Below are positions 10,075 to 21,790 of a stretch of DNA of 64,000 nucleotides, piece by piece. A program made the position numbers and the translations under genes. Each line of letters opens with the position of its first letter. The stretch's first letter is position 1. The DNA comes from Mycobacterium syngnathidarum. GTDB lineage: Bacteria > Actinomycetota > Actinomycetes > Mycobacteriales > Mycobacteriaceae. Under the pieces are notes generated by a model. It worked only from the letters and a program-made list of their open reading frames with translations, had not been told where the DNA came from and searched no databases. The stretch is taken from the NCBI RefSeq assembly GCF_001942625.1, contig NZ_MLCL01000033.1, positions 124,001 through 188,000 of the forward strand, read 5' to 3'.

Positions 10075-11850
10075 ATGAGACTGATTCTTGAGCTGATCCG
10101 CCCCTACCGGTTGCTGGTCGCCGGAATCTTCGCGGTCCTGCTGGTGCAGATCGCCACCGGCCTGGCCGCGCCGTGGCCGCTGAAGGTCGTGCTGGACAGT
10201 GTGGTCGGCCACCACCCCTTGCCGGGGTGGCTCCACGGGATGCTGCGGCCGCTGCTCGGCGGCGACAGCAAGATGCACATCGCGGGTCTGGCGGCGATCA
10301 TGGTCGTGGTCATCGCCGTGGTGGCAGCGATCGCGTCATATGTGTCCAACTACCTGACCGAAACGGTCGGCCAGCGCATCGGCAACGACCTGCGCACCCG
10401 CGCTTACCATCACCTGCAGCAGTTGTCGCTCAACTACTTCGACACCCATCGGGTCGGTCCCATCCTGAGCACGCTCACCGACGACGTCGACACCATCCAG
10501 GGCTTCGCGTCGTCCTCGACCCTGGGCATCGCGACCGACCTGCTGACCATCGTGGGCATGCTGGCGATGATGTTGTGGCTGCAGTGGGATTTCACGCTCG
10601 TCGCGCTCGCCGTCGCGCCCCTGCTGCTGTTGTTCGTGTCCCGGATCCGGAAGGCCGTCAAGGCGGCGACCCATGAAGTGCGCAAACGCGAATCGGACAT
10701 CGTCGCGGTCGCCGAGGAGGGCCTGCAGTCCATCCGCGTGGTCAAGGCATTCGATCGCGAGGACATGCAGGAACGTCAGCTGGCGCTGGCCGGTCAACAG
10801 GCGGTCGACGCCGCGCTCGATGCGCGTCGCGTGAAATCGGTGGTGTCGCCGATCGTCGGCGTCGTGGTAGCGGCCTGCACCGCGCTGGTGTTGTGGCGCG
10901 GGTCGGCGCTCATCCTCGCGGGCGTGATGACGGCAGGCACGCTGACCGTGTTCATCTCTTATCTGGCGTCGTTCTTCAAACCGGTCCAGGATCTGGCCAA
11001 GCTCACCAACACCATCGCCATGGCCTCGGTCGGCGTGGATCGCGTCAACGCCCTGCTGACCGCCGAGACCTCGGTTCAGGAGAAACCCGACGCGGTCGTG
11101 CCTGAGCAGCTCACCGGAGCGATCAGCTTCGATCGGGTGGCGTTCGGCTACGACAGCCAAACCCCCGTGTTGCGTGAGGTCACCTTCGACGTGCAACCCG
11201 GTCAGCTGGTGGGCGTAGTCGGGCACACCGGGAGCGGAAAATCCAGTCTGGTCAGCCTGATTCCGCGGTTCTACGACCCGAGTGCGGGCACCGTCCGGAT
11301 CGACGGGGTCGACCTGCGCGACTACAAACTCCATGAACTTCGCAGCCAGATCGCCTATGTATTGCAGGACACCGTGCTGTTCCGGGGCACCATCGGCGAC
11401 AACATCGCCTTCGGCCGGCCCGAAGCCGATCACGACGAGATCGTCGAGATGGCCAAGTTGGCGAATGCGCACGAGTTCATCTCGGCAATGCCACTGGGCT
11501 ATGACAGCCCGGTCGGTGAGCGGGGCCTGACCCTCTCCGGCGGTCAACGTCAGCGCATCGGCATTGCCCGTGCCCTGATCCGGGACAGCCCCATCCTCAT
11601 CTTGGACGAACCGACCGCTGCGCTGGACGCGGAGTCCGAGCACCTGGTGATGTCTGCGTTGCAGCGATTGATGACCGGGCGCACGGTGATCACGATCGCC
11701 CACCGGCTCAGCACGATTCGCGACGCGGACAAGATCGTCGTGCTCGAGCAGGGCCGGGTGGTGGAGGAGGGCACCCACACCGAGCTCCTGACCGCAGACG
11801 GCAGATATGCCGAGTTGCACCGCATCCAATACGAGGACGAGACAACGTGA
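10075..11850 (+). CDS. ABC exporter, fused membrane and ATPase domains
   Basis: 591 aa, type IV half-exporter. The membrane domain has six helices over about residues 10-305; the ATPase domain spans about 340-580, with Walker A GHTGSGKSS (383-391), Q-loop region VLQDTVLF, signature LSGGQRQR near 487, Walker B ILILDEPTAALD near 505 and the switch histidine in TIAHRLST. It should work as a homodimer exporting a lipid or drug-like substrate. Its stop overlaps the phospholipase-D-like gene by 4 bp, which suggests a lipid substrate, though this is inference. Confidence 0.92.
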   Translation: MRLILELIRPYRLLVAGIFAVLLVQIATGLAAPWPLKVVLDSVVGHHPLPGWLHGMLRPLLGGDSKMHIAGLAAIMVVVIAVVAAIASYVSNYLTETVGQRIGNDLRTRAYHHLQQLSLNYFDTHRVGPILSTLTDDVDTIQGFASSSTLGIATDLLTIVGMLAMMLWLQWDFTLVALAVAPLLLLFVSRIRKAVKAATHEVRKRESDIVAVAEEGLQSIRVVKAFDREDMQERQLALAGQQAVDAALDARRVKSVVSPIVGVVVAACTALVLWRGSALILAGVMTAGTLTVFISYLASFFKPVQDLAKLTNTIAMASVGVDRVNALLTAETSVQEKPDAVVPEQLTGAISFDRVAFGYDSQTPVLREVTFDVQPGQLVGVVGHTGSGKSSLVSLIPRFYDPSAGTVRIDGVDLRDYKLHELRSQIAYVLQDTVLFRGTIGDNIAFGRPEADHDEIVEMAKLANAHEFISAMPLGYDSPVGERGLTLSGGQRQRIGIARALIRDSPILILDEPTAALDAESEHLVMSALQRLMTGRTVITIAHRLSTIRDADKIVVLEQGRVVEEGTHTELLTADGRYAELHRIQYEDETT

Positions 11851-12839
11851 CGCGTTCCCTGATCATCCTGCCCGACGACTCTGCCAAGCCCGTGATCGAT
11901 GCGATCGCCGGCGCCGAGCGATCCGTGCGGATCAAGATGTTCGCCTTCACCCATCGGGCGCTGCTGGAGGCAGTGGTGGCTGCTCGTCGACGCGGCGTGG
12001 ACGTCAAGGTCATGCTCAACCCCGAGCGCCGCGACGGGCAGACCGACAACGACGCCGTGCGAGAGACGTTGCAGCGGTACGGCATCGAGGTCCGTCAGAG
12101 CAACCCGGCATTCGACCTGACCCACGAGAAGTCCATGGTCGTCGACGACGAGTACGCCTTCGTCGAGTCGCTGAACTGGACCGAGGAGAACTTCACGGTG
12201 ACGCGCGATTACGCCGTCGTCACTCCGAGTGCCTATGAGGTTGCCGAGATCATCGACTGCTTCGAAGCGGATTGGGCGCGTGAGGATTTCGATCCCGGCG
12301 GCGGGGCCCACCTGATCTGGTGCCCGACCAACGGCAGGCATCGCATCGCCGAGTTCGTCGACAGCGCCGAACACACCCTGTTCGTCCAGAACGAGCGCTA
12401 TCAGGATCCGGTGATCATCGAGCGACTGGTCCGCGCCGCGCACCGGGGGGTGAAGGTCCACGTCATGGCCCGGGCGGCCCATCATCTCAAATCGGGCAAG
12501 CTGCTGGAGGGCGTGAGTGGGATGCGCATCCTCGACGACGTCGGCATCAAGATCCACCGGCTCAAGCACATGAAGCTGCACGCCAAGATGATCCTGGCCG
12601 ATCACGAGCGGGCCATCGTCGGTTCGATCAATTTCTCCCCGGGCAGCTTTGACCACCGTCGCGAACTGGCCATCGAGGTGACCGATCACCACATCATCAA
12701 GCGCCTGAACGAGGTGGCTCATCACGACTGGAAACACTCTGAGCCGATGGATCTGTCGGATGAGGGACTGATCGCCGATCTGATGGGCCAGGACCCGCAC
12801 GAAGTCGACCAACTCGCCCTACACGACCGCGACATCTGA
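11847..12839 (+). CDS. Phospholipase D-like protein with two HKD motifs
   Basis: 330 aa. Both catalytic motifs are present: H93-x-K95-x4-D100 (HEKSMVVDD) and H245-x-K247-x4-D252 (HAKMILAD), each followed by the S/N strand (VESLNWTEENF, VGSINFSPGSF). The arrangement is that of cardiolipin-synthase-like and PLD phosphodiesterases. There is no signal peptide or clear membrane anchor, so it looks cytoplasmic or peripheral. The GTG overlaps the exporter stop, so the two are coupled. Substrate unknown. Confidence 0.88.
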   Translation: MTRSLIILPDDSAKPVIDAIAGAERSVRIKMFAFTHRALLEAVVAARRRGVDVKVMLNPERRDGQTDNDAVRETLQRYGIEVRQSNPAFDLTHEKSMVVDDEYAFVESLNWTEENFTVTRDYAVVTPSAYEVAEIIDCFEADWAREDFDPGGGAHLIWCPTNGRHRIAEFVDSAEHTLFVQNERYQDPVIIERLVRAAHRGVKVHVMARAAHHLKSGKLLEGVSGMRILDDVGIKIHRLKHMKLHAKMILADHERAIVGSINFSPGSFDHRRELAIEVTDHHIIKRLNEVAHHDWKHSEPMDLSDEGLIADLMGQDPHEVDQLALHDRDI

Positions 12840-13943
<1,104 letters not shown>

Positions 13944-13948
13944 TAACA

Positions 13949-15175
13949 ATGACTGTCAAGACACTCGCCGACCTGTTGGCCGAGGGCGTAGAAGGGCGCG
14001 GCGTTCTGGTCCGCTCCGACCTCAACGTCCCTCTCGATGACCAGGGGCAGATCACCGATCCCGGCCGTATCATCGCCTCGGTCCCGACCCTGTCCGCGCT
14101 GGCCGAGGCGGGGGCCAAGGTGGTCGTCACCGCGCACCTGGGCCGCCCCAAGGGTGTCCCGGACCCGAAGTTGTCGCTGGCGCCGGTCGCCGCGGCGCTG
14201 GGGGAGAAGCTGGGCCGCCACGTGCAGCTGGCCGGCGATGTCGTCGGCACCGATGCGTTGGCCCGGGCCGAGGGCCTGACCGATGGCGACGTCCTGCTGC
14301 TGGAGAACATCCGCTTCGATCCGCGAGAGACCAGTAAGGACGATGCCGAGCGGTTGGCGCTGGCCAAGGCGCTGGCTGCCCTGGTAGAGGGCGCCGACGG
14401 CTCACCGGGCGCCTTCGTCTCCGACGGGTTCGGCGTGGTCCACCGCAAGCAGGCTTCCGTCTACGACGTCGCCACCCTGCTGCCGCACTACGCCGGCACG
14501 CTGGTCGACGCCGAGGTGAAGGTGCTCGAGCAGCTCACCAGCTCGACTGAACGGCCGTATGCCGTGGTCCTCGGCGGGTCCAAGGTCTCGGACAAGCTCG
14601 CGGTGATCGAGAACCTTGCCACCAAGGCTGACAGCCTCATCATCGGCGGCGGCATGTGCTTCACCTTCCTTGCCTCTCAAGGGGTTTCGGTTGGAACCTC
14701 GCTGTTGCAGGAGGAGATGATCGACACCTGCAAGCGACTGCTGGACACCTACGCCGACGTGATCCACCTTCCGGTGGACATCGTGGTAGCCGACAAGTTC
14801 GCCGCCGACGCCGAGCCGGAGACCGTGGCCTCGGACCGCATCCCCGACGGCAAGATGGGTCTGGACATCGGTCCGGAGTCGGTGAAGCGTTTCACCGCTC
14901 TGCTGTCCAACGCCAAGACCGTGTTCTGGAACGGCCCGATGGGCGTGTTCGAGTTCCCGGCGTTCGCGGCGGGCACCAAGGGAGTGGCCGAGGCCATCAT
15001 CGGCGCCACCGAGAAGGGCGCTTTCAGCGTCGTCGGTGGTGGGGATTCAGCGGCCGCGGTGCGCCAGCTGGGCCTGGCCGAGGACGGTTTCTCGCACATC
15101 TCGACCGGCGGCGGCGCGTCGCTGGAATACCTTGAGGGCAAAACCCTGCCCGGCATCGAAGTACTGGAGTCGTAG
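13949..15175 (+). CDS. pgk: Phosphoglycerate kinase
   Basis: 408 aa from ATG 13949 ([13 protein letters not shown]), the start that matches mycobacterial Pgk. The N-domain has RSDLNVPLD and HLGRPKG for 3-phosphoglycerate; the C-domain has [11 protein letters not shown] and the nucleotide loop [11 protein letters not shown] with [13 protein letters not shown]. Transfers phosphate from 1,3-bisphosphoglycerate to ADP. Five bases separate it from gap, and five from tpiA. Confidence 0.97.
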   Translation: MTVKTLADLLAEGVEGRGVLVRSDLNVPLDDQGQITDPGRIIASVPTLSALAEAGAKVVVTAHLGRPKGVPDPKLSLAPVAAALGEKLGRHVQLAGDVVGTDALARAEGLTDGDVLLLENIRFDPRETSKDDAERLALAKALAALVEGADGSPGAFVSDGFGVVHRKQASVYDVATLLPHYAGTLVDAEVKVLEQLTSSTERPYAVVLGGSKVSDKLAVIENLATKADSLIIGGGMCFTFLASQGVSVGTSLLQEEMIDTCKRLLDTYADVIHLPVDIVVADKFAADAEPETVASDRIPDGKMGLDIGPESVKRFTALLSNAKTVFWNGPMGVFEFPAFAAGTKGVAEAIIGATEKGAFSVVGGGDSAAAVRQLGLAEDGFSHISTGGGASLEYLEGKTLPGIEVLES

Positions 15176-15180
15176 AAACC

Positions 15181-15975
15181 ATGTCGAAAGCCGCACGCAA
15201 GCCTTTGATCGCCGGCAACTGGAAGATGAACCTCAATCATTTCGAGGCCATCGCGCTGGTGCAGAAGATCGCATTCGCCTTGCCGGACAAGTACTTCGAC
15301 AAAGTGGATGTCACGGTCATTCCGCCGTTCACCGATCTGCGCAGTGTGCAGACGCTGGTCGACGGGGACAAGCTGCGTCTGACCTACGGGGCGCAGGATC
15401 TGTCACAGCACGACTCGGGCGCCTACACCGGTGACATCAGCGGGGCGTTCCTGGCGAAGCTCGGCTGCAGCTTCGTGGTCGTGGGGCACTCCGAGCGGCG
15501 TACGTACCACCACGAGGACGATGCAGTGGTGGCCGCCAAAGCCGCCGCCGCGTTCAAGCACGGCATCACCCCGATCATCTGCATCGGCGAGCAGCTCGAG
15601 GTGCGCGAGGCGGGCAACCACGTCGAGTACAACGTGAACTCGCTGCGCGGGTCTCTGGCCGGTCTGAGCAAGGAGCAGATCGGTCAGGCCGTCATCGCCT
15701 ACGAGCCGGTGTGGGCCATCGGGACGGGCCGGGTGGCCAGTGCGGCCGACGCCCAGGAGGTCTGTGGAGCCATCCGCAAGGAGATCGCAGCATTGGCGTC
15801 TGCTGAGCTCGCGGCCGGAGTCCGGGTGCTCTACGGCGGTTCGGTCAATGCCAAGAACGTGGGTGAGATCGTGGCGCAGACCGACGTCGACGGGGCGCTC
15901 GTCGGTGGCGCGTCGCTGGACGGCGAGCAGTTCGCCACCCTGTCCGCCATCGCCGCGGGCGGACCGCTGCCGTAA
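15181..15975 (+). CDS. tpiA: Triosephosphate isomerase
   Basis: 264 aa TIM barrel. The catalytic lysine is in AGNWKMN, the electrophilic histidine in VVGHSERR, the catalytic glutamate in [11 protein letters not shown], and the phosphate loop is YGGSVNAKN with GALVGGASL. Interconverts dihydroxyacetone phosphate and glyceraldehyde 3-phosphate. Third gene of the glycolytic run. Confidence 0.97.
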   Translation: MSKAARKPLIAGNWKMNLNHFEAIALVQKIAFALPDKYFDKVDVTVIPPFTDLRSVQTLVDGDKLRLTYGAQDLSQHDSGAYTGDISGAFLAKLGCSFVVVGHSERRTYHHEDDAVVAAKAAAAFKHGITPIICIGEQLEVREAGNHVEYNVNSLRGSLAGLSKEQIGQAVIAYEPVWAIGTGRVASAADAQEVCGAIRKEIAALASAELAAGVRVLYGGSVNAKNVGEIVAQTDVDGALVGGASLDGEQFATLSAIAAGGPLP

Positions 15976-16019
15976 CCCGGGAGCCTGGGCCGGACACCGC
16001 ACCCGGTAGTCTTACAGCC

Positions 16020-16253
16020 ATGGAATTGGCTCTGCAGATCACTCTGGTCGTGACCAGCGTGCTGGTCGTGCTCTTGGTGCTGCTGCATCGCGCCAAAGGT
16101 GGCGGTCTGTCCACCCTGTTCGGTGGCGGTGTCCAGTCCAGCCTGTCCGGCTCCACCGTGGTCGAGAAGAACCTCGACCGCCTGACGCTGTTCGTGACCG
16201 GTATCTGGCTGGTCTCGATCGTCGGCGTTGCGCTGCTGATCAAGTACAGCTAG
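16020..16253 (+). CDS. secG: Preprotein translocase subunit SecG
   Basis: 77 aa with two membrane helices (about residues 3-22 and 55-74) joined by a glycine-rich loop containing GGGLSTLFGGG, the family signature. Accessory subunit of the SecYEG channel. It follows tpiA by 44 bp, as in M. tuberculosis (Rv1438-Rv1440 order). Confidence 0.92.
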   Translation: MELALQITLVVTSVLVVLLVLLHRAKGGGLSTLFGGGVQSSLSGSTVVEKNLDRLTLFVTGIWLVSIVGVALLIKYS

Positions 16254-16260
16254 CGCTGGG

Positions 16261-16704
16261 TTGACCGGCCCGTACCCTCCACCGGGCGGTGTGATCGCCG
16301 TCACCGCCCGGTTTCTTCGCGTTGCCGCACCGTTCGGGCGCCCTGCTCCGCGGCTGACCCTGAACGGACATGTCGTTCCGTCTGCCGGATGGGGTCGGAC
16401 CGAGCTCCCGGTCCTGCCCGGCAGGCACTACCTGCACGTCGAGATTCCGCCGCGCTGGTTCGGATCCGTGCGCGGTCTTGCCGACACCGTGGTCGACGTG
16501 TCTCCGGGCTGCATCGTCGAACTCGAATACCTGGCGCCGCTGGCCGAACCGATACTGCGAGGCCTCGCCAGCCCGCGTGGGGCACTCGGGCCCGTGCCGC
16601 AGAATTATCCCGGCGTTGTGAATTACGCCGCAGCATTGTTCATCGTGGGGTTCTTGGCGGTGGTCTTCAGCCCTGCGCTGCTGTTCTGGCTGATGGGTCT
16701 CTGA
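16261..16704 (+). CDS. Hypothetical protein with C-terminal membrane helix
   Basis: 147 aa from TTG 16261; the GTG at 16291 would give a product ten residues shorter. The first ~100 residues look like a beta-rich soluble domain (FLRVAAPFGRP, VLPGRHYLHVEIPPRWFG) and the last 28 form one membrane helix ending FWLMGL. The fold of the soluble part is not recognised. It is 7 bp behind secG and 42 bp ahead of ppc, so probably co-transcribed. The codon use is as strongly GC3 as its neighbours. Confidence 0.6.
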   Translation: MTGPYPPPGGVIAVTARFLRVAAPFGRPAPRLTLNGHVVPSAGWGRTELPVLPGRHYLHVEIPPRWFGSVRGLADTVVDVSPGCIVELEYLAPLAEPILRGLASPRGALGPVPQNYPGVVNYAAALFIVGFLAVVFSPALLFWLMGL

Positions 16705-16746
16705 GGGCGCCGTGCGGTGCGCCGCGGCTGCACCGATACTGGGGGC

Positions 16747-19554
16747 ATGGCTGACGGTCTCGACACCGCACTCGATCCGATCGGCGCGGTTCAGCGCACC
16801 TCGGTAGGCCGTGAGGCCACCGAGCCGATGCGCGAGGACATCCGGCTGCTCGGCACGATTCTCGGCGACACCGTGCGCGAGCAGAACGGCGCGGAGGTCT
16901 TCGACCTGGTGGAGCGGGCGCGTGTGGAATCCTTCCGCGTTCGTCGCTCCGAGATCGACCGGGGCGAGCTGGCCGCTCTGTTCTCCGGCATCGATGTCCA
17001 TCAGGCCATCCCCGTCATCCGGGCATTCACCCACTTCGCTCTGCTGGCCAATGTGGCCGAGGACATCCACCGGGAGCGGCGCCGGGCGGTGCATGAGGCG
17101 GCCGGCGAACCGCCACAGGACAGCAGCCTGGCTGCGACGTATCTCAAGCTGGACGCGGCCGGTTTGGACGGCAGCGGCGTCGCCGATGCACTTGCGGGCG
17201 CCCTGGTCTCGCCCGTCGTCACCGCGCACCCCACCGAGACTCGGCGCCGCACCGTGTTCGACACCCAGCATCGGGTGACGGAGTTGATGAGGCTGCGCCT
17301 GCACGGGCAGACCCGCACGGCCGAGGGGCGCGACATCGACATCGAGTTGCGCCGCCACATCCTCACGTTGTGGCAGACCGCCCTCGTACGGTTGTCCCGG
17401 CTGAAGATCTCCGACGAGATCGAAACCGGTCTGCGGTACTACCCGGCCGCGTTCTTCGAGGTCATTCCACAGGTCAACGCCGAAGTGCGCACCGCGTTGC
17501 GGGCCCGCTGGCCCGAAGTGGACCTGCTGGCGCAGCCGATCCTGCGGCCGGGGAGCTGGATCGGCGGGGACCGCGACGGAAACCCCAACGTCGATGCCGG
17601 CGTGGTCCGGCTGGCCACCGGACGAGCCGCCTACGTCGCCTTCGCGCACTACTTCACCGAGATGACCGCGTTGGAAGAAGAGCTGTCGATGTCGGCCCGG
17701 CTGGTCACCGTCAGCGACGATCTCAACGCGCTGGCCGACGCCTGTCACGAGCCGGCGCGTGCGGACGAACCGTACCGGCGGGCACTGCGAGTGATCCATG
17801 CCCGGTTGACCGCCGCCGGCCGCGAAATCCTCGACGAGCAACCCGAACACGAACTCGACCTGGGCCTTGAGGCTTACCGTACCCCGCAGGAGTTTCTGGC
17901 CGACCTCGATGCGGTGGACGCCTCGCTGCGCGGCAACGGCAGCGCGGTGCTCGCCGACGATCGGCTGGGCCGGCTGCGAGAAGCGGTGCGGGTCTTCGGT
18001 TTCCACCTGTGTGGCCTGGACATGCGGCAGAACTCCGAGGTACATGAGCAGGTGGTCGCCGAACTGTTGGCCTGGGCCGGGGTGCATCCCGACTATGCCT
18101 CGCTACCCGAATCGCAACGGGTCGAATTGCTCGCGGGGGAAATCTCGACCCGCCGCCCGTTGATCGGTGAGGGCGCGGAGCTCTCGGAGCTGGCGCGCAA
18201 AGAACTGGACATCGTCGGTGCCGCAGCGCGGGCGGTCAACGTTTTCGGTGCTCAGGCCGTACCCAACTACATCATCTCGATGTGCCAATCGGTGTCGGAT
18301 CTGCTCGAAGCGGCCATCCTCTTGAAAGAGGCGGGCTTGCTGGATGTTTCGGGTGCCGCTCACGGCGGCGAGGTGTATGCGCCGGTCGGGATCGTGCCGC
18401 TGTTCGAAACCATCGACGATCTGCAGCGGGGGTCGACGATCCTGCAGGACGCCCTCGCCTTGCCCGTCTACGGCAGCATCGTCTCCGCCCGCGGTCGGCA
18501 TCAGGAAGTGATGCTGGGGTATTCGGACTCCAACAAGGACGGCGGCTACCTCGCGGCGAACTGGGCGTTGTATCGAGCCGAGTTGGAGCTGGTCGACGCC
18601 GCGCACACCACCGGGATCCGGTTGCGCCTGTTCCACGGCCGGGGCGGCACCGTGGGCCGTGGCGGCGGCCCCAGCTACGACGCGATCCTGGCCCAGCCGC
18701 CCGGTGCGGTGAAGGGCTCGCTGCGGATCACCGAACAGGGCGAGGTGATCGCGGCGAAGTACGCGGAGCCCCGGATCGCACACCGCAACCTGGAGGCACT
18801 GCTGGCCGCGACGCTGGAATCCACGCTCCTCGATGTCGAAGGGCTCGGAGACGAGGCCGAGCCGGCCTATCGGGTGCTCGATGAGCTGGCCGCCCTGGCG
18901 CAGCGGTCCTATTCCGAATTGGTTCACGAGACACCGGGATTCGTCGAGTACTTCAAGACGTCGACACCGGTCGGCGAGATCGGTGCGCTCAACATCGGCA
19001 GCCGTCCCAGCTCACGCAAGCCGACCACGTCGATAGCTGATCTGCGGGCCATCCCATGGGTGCTGGCCTGGAGCCAGTCCCGGGTGATGCTGCCCGGCTG
19101 GTATGGCACCGGTACCGCGTTCGAACAGTGGATCGGCCAGGACGACGGCCGGGTTGCGGTGTTGCAGGACCTCTACGAGCGATGGCCGTTCTTCCGCACC
19201 GTGCTCTCGAACATGGCGCAGGTGCTGGCCAAGTCGGATATGGGTCTGGCGGCACGTTACTCCGAGTTGGTCGACGACGAGGAACTGCGGGCTCGGGTGT
19301 TCGACAAGATCGTCGCCGAACACGATCGCACCATCGCGATGTACAAGCTGATCACCGGCCAGGACGACCTGCTGGCCGACAACCCGGCATTGGCCCGCTC
19401 CGTGTTCAACCGGTTCCCCTACCTCGAACCGTTGAATCACCTCCAGGTCGAGCTGCTGCGTCGCTATCGCGCGGGAGACTCTGACGAACTGATCCAGCGC
19501 GGAATCCTGCTCACCATGAGCGGTTTGGCGACAGCGCTGCGCAACAGCGGCTGA
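16747..19554 (+). CDS. ppc: Phosphoenolpyruvate carboxylase
   Basis: 935 aa, full length. The catalytic His161 lies in [12 protein letters not shown], and the family motifs [11 protein letters not shown] and [16 protein letters not shown] are intact; the C-terminus ends RNSG-like (ALRNSG). ATG 16747 is chosen because the family begins at this region and the ten upstream in-frame residues are unmatched. It carboxylates PEP to oxaloacetate, feeding the citric acid cycle. A ppc gene directly after secG is not in the M. tuberculosis order. Confidence 0.97.
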   Translation: MADGLDTALDPIGAVQRTSVGREATEPMREDIRLLGTILGDTVREQNGAEVFDLVERARVESFRVRRSEIDRGELAALFSGIDVHQAIPVIRAFTHFALLANVAEDIHRERRRAVHEAAGEPPQDSSLAATYLKLDAAGLDGSGVADALAGALVSPVVTAHPTETRRRTVFDTQHRVTELMRLRLHGQTRTAEGRDIDIELRRHILTLWQTALVRLSRLKISDEIETGLRYYPAAFFEVIPQVNAEVRTALRARWPEVDLLAQPILRPGSWIGGDRDGNPNVDAGVVRLATGRAAYVAFAHYFTEMTALEEELSMSARLVTVSDDLNALADACHEPARADEPYRRALRVIHARLTAAGREILDEQPEHELDLGLEAYRTPQEFLADLDAVDASLRGNGSAVLADDRLGRLREAVRVFGFHLCGLDMRQNSEVHEQVVAELLAWAGVHPDYASLPESQRVELLAGEISTRRPLIGEGAELSELARKELDIVGAAARAVNVFGAQAVPNYIISMCQSVSDLLEAAILLKEAGLLDVSGAAHGGEVYAPVGIVPLFETIDDLQRGSTILQDALALPVYGSIVSARGRHQEVMLGYSDSNKDGGYLAANWALYRAELELVDAAHTTGIRLRLFHGRGGTVGRGGGPSYDAILAQPPGAVKGSLRITEQGEVIAAKYAEPRIAHRNLEALLAATLESTLLDVEGLGDEAEPAYRVLDELAALAQRSYSELVHETPGFVEYFKTSTPVGEIGALNIGSRPSSRKPTTSIADLRAIPWVLAWSQSRVMLPGWYGTGTAFEQWIGQDDGRVAVLQDLYERWPFFRTVLSNMAQVLAKSDMGLAARYSELVDDEELRARVFDKIVAEHDRTIAMYKLITGQDDLLADNPALARSVFNRFPYLEPLNHLQVELLRRYRAGDSDELIQRGILLTMSGLATALRNSG

Positions 19555-19563
19555 AGTCCCGTC

Positions 19564-19941
19564 CTACAGGCCCGCGCCCTTGCGCACCCGGTTGATCATT
19601 CCGCGCACTGCGCTCTCGGTAGCGGCCAGCGGCGACATCACCGCCTCGCCGATCCCGACGATGACCTCGACGCGCTCCACGATCGACTCCAGACGGTCGA
19701 CCATGGCGATGAGGCGGGGCGCGAGCTCATCGATACGGGTGATGGTCTCGTTGAACCGGTCCAGGGTGACATCCAGCCCGCCGGTCGACTTGTTGAGATC
19801 GACCAGCGTGGTGCTCAGGTCGGTGAGCAGGGTATCGACCTGCTCCACCGTCATGTCGGCGTTGAGCGCAGCCTGGGTCAAGGTCCGGATTCTCTGCCGC
19901 CCGGAGTTTGGGCGGTTGCGGCCGTCACCTTTGTCTGCCAT
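19564..19941 (-). CDS. Conserved hypothetical protein (Rv1444c-like)
   Basis: 125 aa from ATG 19941 (MADKGDGRNRP); an upstream start at 20019 would add an unmatched arginine-rich extension. The middle of the protein is one long amphipathic coiled-coil-like helix (VEQVDTLLTDLSTTLVDL and LAPRLIAMVDRLESIVERV) with no membrane segment. It lies at the end of the pentose-phosphate cluster, as Rv1444c does. Function unknown; a scaffold or membrane-surface role would be a guess. Convergent with ppc, 9 bp apart. Confidence 0.7.
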   Translation of the reverse strand: MADKGDGRNRPNSGRQRIRTLTQAALNADMTVEQVDTLLTDLSTTLVDLNKSTGGLDVTLDRFNETITRIDELAPRLIAMVDRLESIVERVEVIVGIGEAVMSPLAATESAVRGMINRVRKGAGL

Positions 19942-19997
19942 GCCGAACAGTATGGCCGCTGGGGAACCGAACGCCGAGTAACGGCGTCTGAATCTTT

Positions 19998-20156
19998 GTG
20001 CGGCTTTATTGCGAATCACGCCCCAGGCCGGTCACGGCGGCGGGCCGGGTGACACCCAACCACGAGGTGGCCGACTATCTGGCCGGCTACGCCGAAGCGT
20101 TGGCGGATGCCACAGGCGAGCGGTACGGAGATGGCCCCGACGACCAGTTGTGGTGA
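19998..20156 (+). CDS. Possible small protein or remnant
   Basis: 52 codons from GTG 19998, with an internal GTG at 20049. The last 34 residues read like real protein (NHEVADYLAGYAEALADATG) with strongly GC-rich third positions, and the frame is in the only gap between the Rv1444c-like gene and pgl, on the opposite strand. I do not recognise the family. It may be a short intact gene or the C-terminus of a lost one. Confidence 0.3.
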   Translation: MRLYCESRPRPVTAAGRVTPNHEVADYLAGYAEALADATGERYGDGPDDQLW

Positions 20157-20166
20157 CCCGGGACGC

Positions 20167-20874
20167 TCAGAGCTTGCCGGCGGCAGCCTCGTCGAGCAGC
20201 CACACCGTCTTCTCCTGCCCGATGGCTCCGGCGGCCGGGATGTCGATCGGATCGGCACCGCCGATCGCGGCCGCGACCGCATCGGCCTTCGCCTCGCCGG
20301 AGACCACCAGCCAGACTTCGCGGGATCGGCGAATCGCGGGCAGGGTGAGGCTGATTCGGCGCGGCGGTGGCTTGGGAGAATCGGTGACCGCGACCACCAA
20401 CCGGGTGGCCTCCCGCACCGCCGGGGTGTGGGGGAACAACGAATTGATGTGCCCCTCACCGCCCATGCCCAGCAGGTGCACATCGAACTGGCCGGGCAGC
20501 TGCTGTTCGTACGCGGCGGCGGCATCGTCTATGGCATCGCCGAATTCGCCGTCACTGGTCGCCATTCGATGCACATTCCCCGGCGGGATGTTGATGCCTT
20601 CCAGCAGCGCGTCGTGGGCCTGCTGATCGTTGCGTTCGGCGTCGCCCTGGGGGACGAAGCGGTCGTCACCCCAGTACAGCCGCACATTGGACCATTCGAT
20701 CTCGGCGCCGGCCACGTGACGCAGCAAGGCGATCCCGACGGTGCCGCCGGTGAGCACGATGTCCGCGCCGCCGCGGGTGGCGATCGCCGAGGTGATCGCC
20801 CCGACCAGCCGTGCTCCCGCCGCAGCCGCCAATTCTTCTGCGCCGGCGTAGGTCTCGATGATGCGCTCAGACAT
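20167..20874 (-). CDS. pgl: 6-phosphogluconolactonase
   Basis: 235 aa. The NagB/Pgl fold is shown by [27 protein letters not shown] and [18 protein letters not shown], the active-site loop of the family. Hydrolyses 6-phosphogluconolactone, step two of the oxidative pentose phosphate pathway. Its start overlaps the end of opcA by 8 bp. Confidence 0.93.
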   Translation of the reverse strand: MSERIIETYAGAEELAAAAGARLVGAITSAIATRGGADIVLTGGTVGIALLRHVAGAEIEWSNVRLYWGDDRFVPQGDAERNDQQAHDALLEGINIPPGNVHRMATSDGEFGDAIDDAAAAYEQQLPGQFDVHLLGMGGEGHINSLFPHTPAVREATRLVVAVTDSPKPPPRRISLTLPAIRRSREVWLVVSGEAKADAVAAAIGGADPIDIPAAGAIGQEKTVWLLDEAAAGKL

Positions 20875-21790
20875 AAGTCACCTTGTCGATGCCCTGGAGG
20901 GCGTCGTAGTAGATTTCGTCGGGGTCGAGACGGCGCAGATCCTCGGCCAGGCACTCCTTTGCCTCGCGGCGGGCCAGCGGCACCAGCGCATCCGGCTTGC
21001 CGGTGCGGCTCAATGTGGCGGTGACACCTGTCTGCGGTCGAACCAGGCTCACGGTCTCGCTCGGCCGGGTGAGTTCGACCTTCAATTCGCCGACCGCGCG
21101 GGTCACCGGTCCGTCGATCCGGCTCGCCAGCCAGCCGGCCAGGATGTCGAGCGCCGGTTCGTCCCCCAGCCCGGACACCAGCGCCGAGGTGATGGGTTCG
21201 TACGGTGGCTGATCGATCGCCGCGGCCAGCAACGCGCGCCAGTAGGTGACGCGGCTCCAGGCCAGGTCGGTGTCACCGGCGGTATAGCCGTTGAGCCGGC
21301 TCTTGATGCAGGCGAGGGGATCAATACCGTTGGTGGCATCGGTGATCCGGCGAATTGCCAACTTGCCCAGCGGGTCCTGAGCCGGCACCGCGGGTGCGAG
21401 ATCGGGCCACCAGGTCACCACCGGCGTATCGGGGAGCAGAAACGGCGTCACCACGCTGCTGGCATGGTTGGCCAGCGGGCCCGACAACCGCAGTACCACG
21501 ACCTCGTTGGCGCCGGCGTCGCGGCCCACCCGCAACTGGGCGTCCAGCCGCGCCTCGGTGGTCAACCTGTCGCCGGGAATGACCACGATCACGCGACAGG
21601 GATGCTCACGGCTGGCCGCGTTGGCCGCATCGATCGACTCCTCGAGCATCGCTTCGGAATCGGTGGAGATCACCAGCGTCAGCACCCGGCCGAGGGTGAT
21701 CGCGCCGCCCTCTTCACGCATCGCGACGATCTTCTTGTTGATCGCGCCGGTATTGGTGTCGGGCAGATCGACAATCACGGTCGCCTCCAT
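20867..21790 (-). CDS. opcA: Glucose-6-phosphate dehydrogenase assembly protein OpcA
   Basis: 307 aa. The N-terminus [15 protein letters not shown] and the [10 protein letters not shown] region are typical of actinobacterial OpcA, which binds and allosterically activates glucose-6-phosphate dehydrogenase. The gene overlaps zwf by 16 bp upstream and pgl by 8 bp downstream, matching a shared complex and transcript. Confidence 0.92.
   Translation of the reverse strand: MEATVIVDLPDTNTGAINKKIVAMREEGGAITLGRVLTLVISTDSEAMLEESIDAANAASREHPCRVIVVIPGDRLTTEARLDAQLRVGRDAGANEVVVLRLSGPLANHASSVVTPFLLPDTPVVTWWPDLAPAVPAQDPLGKLAIRRITDATNGIDPLACIKSRLNGYTAGDTDLAWSRVTYWRALLAAAIDQPPYEPITSALVSGLGDEPALDILAGWLASRIDGPVTRAVGELKVELTRPSETVSLVRPQTGVTATLSRTGKPDALVPLARREAKECLAEDLRRLDPDEIYYDALQGIDKVTYV

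Noticed and set aside
16240..18087. 615-codon minus-strand frame opposite ppc
   Set aside because: Shadow of ppc and the gene before it; no start context or motifs.
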